Source of the DNA: an uncultured Eubacteriales bacterium
GTDB taxonomy: Bacteria; Bacillota; Clostridia; Oscillospirales; CAG-272
NCBI GenBank assembly: GCA_934503195.1
Contig: CAKSVM010000011.1
Location: 1-49,510 of the forward strand
Reading direction: 5' to 3'
Length of the DNA: 49,510 bases
Shown: piece after piece, positions 16,581 to 23,725 of the stretch
Layout of the letters: each line of letters opens with the position of its first letter
Position numbering within the stretch: the first letter of the stretch is position 1
Notes under the pieces: generated by a model
The model's database searches: none
Seen by the model: the letters and a program-made list of their open reading frames with translations, nothing else
Told to the model about the DNA's origin: nothing
Made by a program: the position numbers and the translations under genes

Positions 16581-17105
16581 ATGAAAAAGCTTCTCATCGT
16601 CGTCGACTACCAGATCGACTTCATAAACGGCGCGCTCGGCTTTCCGGGCGCGGAAAACCTCGCGCTGATAATCGCCGCGAAGATAGATAAGTATCATAAC
16701 GAAGGAAACGACGTCGCCTTCACGCTAGACACGCACGGCGAGGATTACCTCGGAACGAGCGAGGGAAAGCACCTTCCCGTTCCCCACTGTATCCGCTACT
16801 CGGACGGCCACAAGCTCTGGCCGGAGATCGAAAAGTACAAGTCTCCCGACGACCGTACCTTCGAAAAGCCGACCTTCGGCTCGGCCGAGCTCTTCGATTT
16901 CCTGCGAAATTCGGAGTACGAATCGGTCGAGCTCTGCGGACTCGTGACCGACATCTGCGTCGTCTCGAACGCGATTCTGGCGAAAACCGCGCTCCCCGAG
17001 GCCGAGATCATCGTCGACGCGTCGGCGACCGATTCGTTTGACAAGGCAAAGCACGAGGCCGCGCTCGCCGTCATGGAGAGCGTCCAGATCACCGTCCTGA
17101 GATGA
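16581..17105 (+). CDS. pncA: Nicotinamidase
   Basis: The 174-residue cysteine hydrolase converts nicotinamide to nicotinate and ammonia. Catalytic residues are all visible: Asp9 (IVVDYQIDF), Lys96 (FEKPTFGS) and Cys126 (LVTDICVVSN). The metal-site pattern is Asp50 and His52 (TLDTHGEDYLG), with a further His near 69 (VPHC). The protein is slightly short for PncA but complete. AAAGGAG precedes the ATG, 22 bp after pncB. Its stop overlaps the next start as ATGA. Confidence 0.93.
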   Translation: MKKLLIVVDYQIDFINGALGFPGAENLALIIAAKIDKYHNEGNDVAFTLDTHGEDYLGTSEGKHLPVPHCIRYSDGHKLWPEIEKYKSPDDRTFEKPTFGSAELFDFLRNSEYESVELCGLVTDICVVSNAILAKTALPEAEIIVDASATDSFDKAKHEAALAVMESVQITVLR

Positions 17106-17698
17106 TCGGAAATCAAGACTGTCAGAGCTGTGATTTCTCGGAGGAAACCGACCTTCCCGAACGGCTGGAACGACTTCGCTTCACGGACTGCCGCTTCAAT
17201 TCGCTGTCGTTTGTCGAGACTGAGCTTGTCTCCTGCGTGTTCGAAAACTGCTCGTTCGACTTTACGAAAATCTGCGGGAAAATCGACAAATGCGCGTTTC
17301 TCAACTGCTCGTTCCGCTACGCCGACCTCCTCGGCGCGGAATTCGCCGGCTGTAAAATGACCGGCTCGGATCTCTCAAAGCTCTCGGACGCGGGCTTTTC
17401 GGTCTCCGGCGGCGACTTCTCGTACACGCTCCTCTCAAAGCTGATTCTGAGGAAAAACGACCTCACCGACGTGAATTTCACCGGGGCGAACATCTTCGAC
17501 TGCCGGTTCGAAAGCTGCAAGCTGTCGGGCGCGAAGTTCGACAACGCGGTGATAAGCGGGCTTTCATTAAAGAACTCGGACATCCGCGGCGCGTCGTTCG
17601 CGATGACCGATCTCTCGCGGATCGACTTCAAAGGCGTAGTCGCCGACCTGGATTTCTGCGTCACTTTCGCCCGCGCGCACGGGATAAAGGTGAAATGA
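17102..17698 (+). CDS. Pentapeptide-repeat protein
   Basis: A 198-residue protein made almost wholly of A(D/N)LXX-like pentapeptides, for example CSFDFT, CSFRYADLLGAEFAG, GSDLSKL, TDVNFTGANIF and NSDIRGASFAMTDLSRIDF. These fold as a right-handed quadrilateral beta-helix. The repeats are unusually Cys-rich in the first half (about eight Cys before residue 85). Some such proteins mimic DNA and shield gyrase from quinolones, but most have no known role and nothing here singles out Qnr activity. Start overlaps the pncA stop (ATGA), so it is coupled to NAD salvage. Confidence 0.85.
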   Translation: MIGNQDCQSCDFSEETDLPERLERLRFTDCRFNSLSFVETELVSCVFENCSFDFTKICGKIDKCAFLNCSFRYADLLGAEFAGCKMTGSDLSKLSDAGFSVSGGDFSYTLLSKLILRKNDLTDVNFTGANIFDCRFESCKLSGAKFDNAVISGLSLKNSDIRGASFAMTDLSRIDFKGVVADLDFCVTFARAHGIKVK

Positions 17699-17747
17699 TT
17701 CGTCAATCCGCACAAATCGTGATATTTAATTTTGTAGAACTTTCCAA

Positions 17748-17776
17748 TTGACAAAAAGTTTCTGGTATGATATAAT
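17748..17776 (+). promoter_or_regulatory. Promoter of the ABC exporter operon
   Basis: TTGACA (17748-17753), 17-bp spacer ending in TGA, TATAAT (17771-17776). Full consensus with extended -10. Confidence 0.9.
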
Positions 17777-17791
17777 TATACCAGAAACTTT
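17755..17791. promoter_or_regulatory. Large palindromic operator over the exporter promoter
   Basis: Perfect 14-bp arms (AAAGTTTCTGGTAT at 17755-17768 and its complement at 17778-17791) are separated by 9 bp that contain the -10. A protein bound here would block RNA polymerase. The second arm begins before the predicted RNA start, so this is a DNA site rather than an RNA attenuator. No regulator gene is adjacent. Confidence 0.8.
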
Positions 17792-17812
17792 ACTTTTGTA
17801 AGGAGGATCCGG

Positions 17813-19447
17813 ATGAAAGCTGCGTTCTACTTCGCGATGCGTGAAATCAGGCGGCGTCCGCGGCATTTTCTGGCCACGACAATCGTCTCGGCGGCAATAC
17901 TGATGACGCTCATAATGAATGTCATGCAGATGAGTGCCGAATGGCGCAATGACGTCATGCCTGAAAAGCCCTCAAATTATCACTTCACCGTAAAAGGCCT
18001 GACAGAGGATGAAAAACGCTGGATCCGTTCCCAGCCGTGGGTTCAGGTCTGCTACGACGTCGAACGCTATATAAATAAGGGTCAGAAAGTGAACGACACG
18101 CTGAATGTCCGCGTGATAATGTCAGAAAACAACCGCGCGCTGAGATACGCGAGAGAGGTTTTCGATAAGTTTGACCTGTGGAGCAGCCCGGATTACGCAA
18201 GTCGTTACCAATCCTACGTCGATGACAACATAGGCAATCTCAAATACAGCTATAAGACCGACAACCTGAACTTTCCCGTTGATCGCGGCGAAACGCTGCT
18301 TGACCGCGCGCGCAGCATGGCCAAGGGTTCGCTCATCAGTCTGAATATCAGGAACAAGTCATATTGCGACAAAGTGACCAACTCGTACATAATACGCCCC
18401 GAGTTCTTTGTGCTCTCAAATATGCTCGCGTGCTTCCTTGGCGGAGTCATGATGATTCTCCAGTCCGAGAACTACCGCTCGCTGATGCCCGAGTACGGCA
18501 CTCTCAGGTCGTTCGGACTCCGGAAAGAACAGCTTTTCTTCATAAACGGCTTTGAGTCACTGGCGTCAAGTCTCGCCGCGATACCGCTCGGAGCGGTCAT
18601 CTCGGTTATCGTGGTGGAAATCTACCTGAGAGTCAACAAGGATGCCCTCGCGAACGACAGCGTCTATCTGAAAATAACCGAAAACGTGCCGATAAGTATA
18701 ATTCTTATCATGTCTCTGCTGCTGACCGTCACCTCGCTGATCGGAACACTTCTCGTCTGTTTGTACTACCGGAAGCGTTCGACAATGGAGCTTCTCAAAA
18801 AGGAAGGAAGCGTTCAGGTTTCGTTCGTCGCGAAGACCTCGCCGCGTTTCGAAAAAGCGAAATCGCCGCGGATTTACTCTTCCCTGCAAATCCGCCGCAC
18901 CCGCATGAGCTTCTTCCTCCTCGCGCTGATAATCGCGATTATGATGCCGCTCCCGTTGAATCTTATGGGCACCGCTTTCTTCACATTGTTCAGAGGCGAC
19001 ACGCTTTCGCCCGAAACCATCGCGGAACTCTATTACTACATCTTTCAGGCGGTGGTAATGTTCATAACCTCAATAATCGTCATCTACGTCGCGGCACGCG
19101 CGCGTACTGACGACCGCCACGGAGAATTCGCGATTCTCCGCGCGATTGGCATGAACAAGGCCATGATCCGCAAAACCGCCTTCAGGTCTGTCATCTGGCA
19201 GATCATGATCACCGTCATCCCGGCGGTCGCGTTCTTCGCCTACGTAACCGATCAGACGCTCTTTATGTCTTCCTCGGCGGTCAGGGATCCGCGCAATCTG
19301 ACAATGGGAAAATTTCTTGGCAATTTCTCCGCCAACGCCCTCGGCATAATCCTTCTTATCGCCCCGGCGATGCTGCTCGCGACGGCGTTCTCGCTGATCC
19401 GCTTCAACCGCCGCTCGATAATCGAGAGCATCCGCGAAAACGAATGA
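17813..19447 (+). CDS. ABC transporter permease (FtsX/MacB-like)
   Basis: A 544-residue membrane protein with an N-terminal helix (about residues 20-40), an external region, then three helices (about 195-330). A second group of helices (about 365-540) suggests the tandem FtsX layout. FtsX-like marks are EYGTLRSFGLRKEQLFFI near 227-244 and EFAILRAIGMNKAMIRKTA near 439-457, the usual coupling-helix segments. It pairs with the ATPase 22 bp downstream. Such pairs export peptides or lipids or detect antimicrobial peptides. AAGGAGG precedes the ATG. Confidence 0.88.
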   Translation: MKAAFYFAMREIRRRPRHFLATTIVSAAILMTLIMNVMQMSAEWRNDVMPEKPSNYHFTVKGLTEDEKRWIRSQPWVQVCYDVERYINKGQKVNDTLNVRVIMSENNRALRYAREVFDKFDLWSSPDYASRYQSYVDDNIGNLKYSYKTDNLNFPVDRGETLLDRARSMAKGSLISLNIRNKSYCDKVTNSYIIRPEFFVLSNMLACFLGGVMMILQSENYRSLMPEYGTLRSFGLRKEQLFFINGFESLASSLAAIPLGAVISVIVVEIYLRVNKDALANDSVYLKITENVPISIILIMSLLLTVTSLIGTLLVCLYYRKRSTMELLKKEGSVQVSFVAKTSPRFEKAKSPRIYSSLQIRRTRMSFFLLALIIAIMMPLPLNLMGTAFFTLFRGDTLSPETIAELYYYIFQAVVMFITSIIVIYVAARARTDDRHGEFAILRAIGMNKAMIRKTAFRSVIWQIMITVIPAVAFFAYVTDQTLFMSSSAVRDPRNLTMGKFLGNFSANALGIILLIAPAMLLATAFSLIRFNRRSIIESIRENE

Positions 19448-19469
19448 AAACAGCCATTAAGGAGTCAAG

Positions 19470-20189
19470 ATGAAAAAGAAACACGCCTTCGCGCAAAAAC
19501 CCGCCTTCCCCGAGGATCACGTCCTCGTCGCGCAGGCTCTGACCAAGACATATTTTCAGGGCGACGTACACATCAAGGCCGTCGACGGCGCGTACCTGAC
19601 CGTAAAACGCGGCGAGTTCGTCTCGATCATCGGCGCGTCGGGATCGGGAAAATCGACCCTCCTACATATGCTCGCCGGCCTCGACACGCCGACCTCCGGC
19701 CGCGTCTACATCGCCGGACACGACATAATCGACATGGACGACAAGGAATTCTCGGATTTCCGCAACCGCCGGATAGGATTTATCTTCCAGTCCTTCAATC
19801 TTCTTCCGGTTCTGACCGCGAAGGAGAACATCCTGATGCCGCAGAAAATCGCCGGGAAGACCTTCTATCCGAATTACTTCAACGAACTCACCGAAATGCT
19901 CGGAATCGCCGACCGCGTCCACCACCTCCCGAGCGAGCTTTCGGGCGGTCAGCAGCAGAGAGTCGCCGTCGCCCGCGCTTTAATCAACAAGCCGGACATC
20001 CTCTTCGCCGACGAACCGACCGGAAATCTCGACCAGACCTCGGCCAAGGAGCTGATCGACCTTCTGATGGCGACCCGCGCCGATCTGAATCAGACGCTCG
20101 TCATGGTCACGCACGACCCGAAGATCGCCGACCTCGCCGACCGCGTTTTCACGATGACGAACGGCGTCCTCGAAGAGACAAAACGATAA
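19470..20189 (+). CDS. ABC transporter ATP-binding protein (LolD/MacB type)
   Basis: A 239-residue ATPase with Walker A GASGSGKS (about residues 54-61), Q-loop FQSFNLLPVLTAKEN (about 107-121), signature LSGGQQQRVAVARAL (about 155-169), Walker B ILFADEPTGNLD (about 175-186) and the switch His in VMVTHDP. Length and the signature are typical of the LolD/MacB/SalX branch, which drives FtsX-like permeases such as the one encoded just before it. AAGGAG precedes the ATG. A strong terminator overlaps its stop codon. Confidence 0.93.
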   Translation: MKKKHAFAQKPAFPEDHVLVAQALTKTYFQGDVHIKAVDGAYLTVKRGEFVSIIGASGSGKSTLLHMLAGLDTPTSGRVYIAGHDIIDMDDKEFSDFRNRRIGFIFQSFNLLPVLTAKENILMPQKIAGKTFYPNYFNELTEMLGIADRVHHLPSELSGGQQQRVAVARALINKPDILFADEPTGNLDQTSAKELIDLLMATRADLNQTLVMVTHDPKIADLADRVFTMTNGVLEETKR

Positions 20190-20218
20190 AAAAATCCCGC
20201 TTATTGCGGGATTTTTTT
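20188..20218 (+). terminator. Intrinsic terminator of the ABC exporter operon
   Basis: A seven-A run and TCCCGC (20188-20200), loop TTATT, then GCGGGA and seven T (20206-20218). A textbook hairpin, symmetrical enough to work both ways, overlapping the stop codon. Confidence 0.92.
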
Positions 20219-20229
20219 ACTCAAAACTC

Positions 20230-20258
20230 TTGATTTTCGCCAGAAAATATGGTACAAT
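20230..20258 (+). promoter_or_regulatory. Promoter of the GH5 gene
   Basis: TTGATT (20230-20235), 17-bp spacer ending in ATGG, TACAAT (20253-20258). It starts 12 bp after the preceding terminator. Confidence 0.8.
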
Positions 20259-20283
20259 GAATAAAAAAACGGAGGAAATCCAT

Positions 20284-21306
20284 ATGAAACCACTAAGAGG
20301 CTACATGGCCGGCGCGAACCTCGGCCACTTCATCAGCCAGTACGGAAGTCGGGGCAAGGAGCATTTCGACACCTACATAACCGAGCCCGACTTCGCGCGG
20401 ATGGCGGAATGGGGACTCGATCACGTCCGCCTCCCGGTCGATTATTTCTTCTTCGAATCGGACGAAAATCCCGGCGTCTACGACGAATCGCGGCTCGCGT
20501 ACATCGACCGCGTTCTCGGCTGGTGCGAAAAACACGGCCTGAACATGATCCTCGACCTTCACCACGCGCCCGGCTTTTTCTTCGGCGACGGCGCGAAAAA
20601 CGACCTCTTCACGAACCGGAAGAGTCAGGAACGTTTCCTCGACATCTGGCGAAACTTCGCGCGCCGCTACAACTCGGTGGGCGACAACCTGATCTTCGAG
20701 CTTCTCAACGAGCTCGTCTGGGAAAACGCCGATCCGTGGAACTCGCTCTGGCAGGAAGCGGCGGCTGAAATACATCAGATTTCGCCGCGCCGCCGGATAA
20801 TTGTCGGCGGAAACAACTACAACAGCGTGAACGAACTAAGGAATCTTGTCGTATCGGACGACGAGCGGATCATCTACACCTTCCATTTTTATGAGCCGTT
20901 CATCTTCACGCATCAGCGCGCGGGCTGGATGGAGCATACGAGAAATTACACAAAGCCCGTCTCCTTCCCCTTTGACCCGAAGGATCACGTAGAATATTTC
21001 GGCGGAAATCTGCCCGGAGACTACAAAATCCGCGACGAAATCGGCCGCGAATACCTCGCGCACTTCATGTTCCCGGTCTTCGATTTCGTGAAAAAGACCG
21101 GAAAAACCGTCTACTGCGGCGAATACGGCGTGATTTCGAACACCGACGACGAGAGCGCGGCAAGATGGCTCTCCGCTATGGCCGATCTTCTGACCGCGCA
21201 CGGAATCGGCCGCGCCGTCTGGAGCTACCGCGGCTTCTCGTCGATCACCTCGCCCGACAACAAAACGTATAACAAAGCGATGGCCGAGGCGATCGCGAAA
21301 AAATAA
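20284..21306 (+). CDS. Glycoside hydrolase family 5 (cellulase-like)
   Basis: A 340-residue TIM-barrel hydrolase. Typical GH5 marks are LDHVRLPVDYFFF (about residues 46-58), MILDLHHAPGFFFG (about 89-102), the acid/base Glu in FELLNELVWEN (about 142-152), HFYEP (about 204) and the nucleophile Glu in VYCGEYGVIS (about 280-289). No signal peptide is seen, so it probably acts in the cytoplasm on short oligosaccharides. The ATG at 20284 is chosen because GGAGG lies 9 bases upstream; an in-frame upstream extension has none. It stands alone, but an AraC regulator, sugar-binding protein and (alpha/alpha)6 protein follow. Confidence 0.88.
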   Translation: MKPLRGYMAGANLGHFISQYGSRGKEHFDTYITEPDFARMAEWGLDHVRLPVDYFFFESDENPGVYDESRLAYIDRVLGWCEKHGLNMILDLHHAPGFFFGDGAKNDLFTNRKSQERFLDIWRNFARRYNSVGDNLIFELLNELVWENADPWNSLWQEAAAEIHQISPRRRIIVGGNNYNSVNELRNLVVSDDERIIYTFHFYEPFIFTHQRAGWMEHTRNYTKPVSFPFDPKDHVEYFGGNLPGDYKIRDEIGREYLAHFMFPVFDFVKKTGKTVYCGEYGVISNTDDESAARWLSAMADLLTAHGIGRAVWSYRGFSSITSPDNKTYNKAMAEAIAKK

Positions 21307-21342
21307 CGATATCAATTTTCGCCGCTTGCGTCGGATAATAAA

Positions 21343-21383
21343 CAAAGAAAGCCGTCCGCGGAAATCCCGGACGGTTCTCTTTT
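21343..21383. terminator. Bidirectional terminator between GH5 and AraC genes
   Basis: CCGTCCG (21352-21358) pairs with CGGACGG (21368-21374), flanked by AAAGAAAG on the left and TTCTCTTTT on the right. Convergent genes lie on both sides. Confidence 0.7.
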
Positions 21384-22179
21384 ACAGCTCGCCCGCGCTC
21401 CGGTACTTCCCCGGTGCGCACCCGGCGCGCGAGCGGAAAAAGACCGCGAAATGACTCGGATCGCAGAATCCGAGCTCCTCGGCGATCTCCTCCATCTTGA
21501 GTCCGGTCGTCCGCAGAAGCCGGCAGGCCTTCGCGAATCGCAGTCTCTGGCAGTATTCGCCGATCCCGCAGCCGAAATTCCGCTGCGAAAGCCGTTCGAG
21601 AGCCGAGCGCGAAAGTCCGAGCCGTGACGCGATCCCGCGGAGACTCAGAGTCCACGGCTCGCCGCCGAGCGACGCGAAAAGCGCCGAAAAATTCCCGGCG
21701 GACGGCGGGTTTCCGGCGTTCAGCGAGTCGATGAGATCGAGCAGAATCCCCTCGACAATGTGCAAAGCGCGCTGGCGGTTCGGCCTTGTCGGCGATTCCA
21801 GAAGCCCGCGCATATGCTCAAAACCGACCGTCGGCGTCACCCTTGCCGCGACCGGACGCCGCCCGACCTCCGAAAACGCCGCGAAAAGCCCGCGCTCGTC
21901 CTCCGCGCCGTCAAAGAGATCGAACCCGATCTGGCGGTATCCGCCCTCGCTCGACAATCTGTGAAGCACGCCCGGCGGCATCACGAAAACCTCGCCGACC
22001 CGCACCGTAAAGCGGTTTTCGGGCGTTTCGACAAGAACCGAGCCGTCGACGACGCAGTTGATGTGAAAATACGGATGTGAATGTTCTTCGAGGACATAAC
22101 TTTTCGGATTCTTCATCACGTTGATCATCCGGAACGGCGCGGGAAGCCGCAGAAGCGTCTGGTAATATTCGGGAAGCAT
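21382..22179 (-). CDS. AraC-family regulator with cupin sensor
   Basis: A 265-residue protein. The N-terminal cupin (about residues 15-100) includes LEEHSHPYFHINCVVDGSV and FVMPPGVLHRL, and the C-terminal double helix-turn-helix includes IASRLGLSRSALERL and IAEELGFCDPSHFAVFFR. It probably senses a sugar and controls the divergent solute-binding protein operon. The ATG at 22179 follows GGAGGAGG; the frame upstream lacks a site. Two direct GGGACGA repeats 21 bp apart lie over its promoter, as AraC proteins often require. Confidence 0.88.
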   Translation of the reverse strand: MLPEYYQTLLRLPAPFRMINVMKNPKSYVLEEHSHPYFHINCVVDGSVLVETPENRFTVRVGEVFVMPPGVLHRLSSEGGYRQIGFDLFDGAEDERGLFAAFSEVGRRPVAARVTPTVGFEHMRGLLESPTRPNRQRALHIVEGILLDLIDSLNAGNPPSAGNFSALFASLGGEPWTLSLRGIASRLGLSRSALERLSQRNFGCGIGEYCQRLRFAKACRLLRTTGLKMEEIAEELGFCDPSHFAVFFRSRAGCAPGKYRSAGEL

Positions 22180-22203
22180 ATGATTCCTCCTCCATTTCTG
22201 TCT

Positions 22204-22231
22204 GGGACGATTATACAATTTTTCGGGACGA
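22204..22231. promoter_or_regulatory. Direct repeats in the divergent AraC/SBP control region
   Basis: GGGACGA occurs at 22204-22210 and 22225-22231, exactly 21 bp apart (two helical turns), followed each time by an AT-rich tail. They overlap the leftward -10 and spacer. Candidate binding half-sites of the AraC protein encoded at 21382-22179. Confidence 0.5.
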
Positions 22232-22238
22232 AATTCAA
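22210..22238 (-). promoter_or_regulatory. Promoter of AraC/cupin regulator
   Basis: Minus strand: TTGAAT (22233-22238), 17-bp spacer, TATAAT (22210-22215). Its -35 abuts the -35 of the rightward promoter. Confidence 0.8.
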
Positions 22239-22267
22239 TTGACTATTTGTAAATTATCTGCTATAAT
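22239..22267 (+). promoter_or_regulatory. Promoter of the solute-binding protein operon
   Basis: TTGACT (22239-22244), 17-bp spacer ending in TGC, TATAAT (22262-22267). Confidence 0.85.
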
Positions 22268-22300
22268 GATAAAAAATATTTCCGACAGGAGAAAAAAATC

Positions 22301-23710
22301 ATGCAGAGAAAGATCCTCCCGCTGTTCCTCGCGCTCCTCATCCTCACCGGAACGGCCTGTGAAGATTCCGGAAAAGTCCCGCGAAACCCCGATTCCACAG
22401 CGTCAGACGATTCGTCGCGAAGCTCCGCTGGGTCCGAAAAGCCGAATCTTAACGGCTACACCCTCCGCGCAGCGACCTACGACGACGGCGCGCGCTTCTT
22501 CTTTTCGGACGAGCAGAACGGCGACGTCGTAAACGACGCGGTCTGTAAAGCCGTCGAAAGTGTACGGGACGATTATAACATAAACGTCGAAACCTTCTCG
22601 TACGGAGTCAACACGATGGACGTCGGCGACTTCGTCACGAAGAGCGTTCAGTCGGGCGACGATTCGTATGATATCGTCAATGGCCACGACTGCACGCTCT
22701 GGCAGCTCTCGCTCGAAGGCAGCTTTTACGACGTCAGAAAGCTCGGCGGCCTCGATTTTTCGGCGTCGTGGCTCCCGAAATACGCGAACGACACCTACGA
22801 GGTGAACGGAAAACAGTATATTTTCTCGTCCTATATGTCCTACCTGAGCCTCGCCTACGCGAGAGTTCTCTTCCTTAATAAAACCCTCGCCGGCGAATAC
22901 AAGCTCGAGCTCCCCTACGATTCGGTCAGAAACGGCACGTGGACGCTCGATCAATTCCTCGGGATGACAAAGGACATCTGGCGCGACCTCGATTCGGACG
23001 GCAAAAAGAGCGGCGGCGACCTCTACGGCTTTGCCGGCTACTCAAAGCTCAACGGCTGGCAGGGCGCGTATTCGTCCTGCTACACCGAGAAAAACGGCGT
23101 TCTCTCGCTTGATTACGACAGGGAAAAATTCATAAGCGTGATCGAAAAGATGAAAAATCTCCTCTACGACAGCGAGGGCGGCTATGTCACCGGAGTCAAT
23201 TCGGAGATTAAATATTTCCTCGAAGGCCGCTCGCTTCTCTTCTTCGACCGTCTTCTGATCCTGACGAACGACGACACGCGCCAGAGCGACGTGAATTACG
23301 GCATCCTCCCGCTCCCGAAATACGACGAGTCGCAGGAGGGCTACGTGACGCCGACCTTCGACTGCCAGTTCGCGATCCCCGCGACGGTTTCGGACACCGA
23401 TAAGCTCGGAATCGTCATAAACGCGCTCAGCAAGGCCGGATACGAGATCACGCGGACCGAGTTCTTCGAGACCGCGCTCTCGAAAAAGTACACGCGCGAC
23501 GAGGATTCGGTCGAAATGCTCGGAATCATCGGCGACACGCTGACCGTCGACCTCACGTACCTGAACACCGAAGCGGGTTTCAAAGGACTCGGACGCGCGT
23601 TCATGTACTGCTTCACGAATCCGTCGGCCGGAATCGCTTCGTATCTCGAATCAATCGAGCCGGCCGAAAAAGCGACAATCGAAAAACTCAACGAATTCTT
23701 CGCGAATTAA
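22301..23710 (+). CDS. Extracellular solute-binding lipoprotein (sugar ABC transporter type)
   Basis: A 469-residue lipoprotein. The signal peptide ends in the lipobox LTGTAC, giving the lipidated Cys at residue 20, and a Ser-rich spacer follows. The body has the two-lobe family-1 type pattern (DGARFFFSDEQN, YDIVNGHDCTLWQLSLEG, GTWTLDQFLGMTKDI, FLEGRSLLFFDRL, GYVTPTFDCQFAIP). It would sit on the outer face of the membrane and bind an oligosaccharide. No permease or ATPase gene is adjacent, so it must share a transporter or act as a sensor. It shares a transcript with the (alpha/alpha)6 protein 15 bp downstream. Confidence 0.82.
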   Translation: MQRKILPLFLALLILTGTACEDSGKVPRNPDSTASDDSSRSSAGSEKPNLNGYTLRAATYDDGARFFFSDEQNGDVVNDAVCKAVESVRDDYNINVETFSYGVNTMDVGDFVTKSVQSGDDSYDIVNGHDCTLWQLSLEGSFYDVRKLGGLDFSASWLPKYANDTYEVNGKQYIFSSYMSYLSLAYARVLFLNKTLAGEYKLELPYDSVRNGTWTLDQFLGMTKDIWRDLDSDGKKSGGDLYGFAGYSKLNGWQGAYSSCYTEKNGVLSLDYDREKFISVIEKMKNLLYDSEGGYVTGVNSEIKYFLEGRSLLFFDRLLILTNDDTRQSDVNYGILPLPKYDESQEGYVTPTFDCQFAIPATVSDTDKLGIVINALSKAGYEITRTEFFETALSKKYTRDEDSVEMLGIIGDTLTVDLTYLNTEAGFKGLGRAFMYCFTNPSAGIASYLESIEPAEKATIEKLNEFFAN

Positions 23711-23725
23711 AGAAAGGCTGAAAAT

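Noticed and set aside
17102..17698. Quinolone-resistance (Qnr) protein
   Set aside because: Pentapeptide repeats alone are not diagnostic. The loops typical of Qnr are not evident and the context is NAD salvage.
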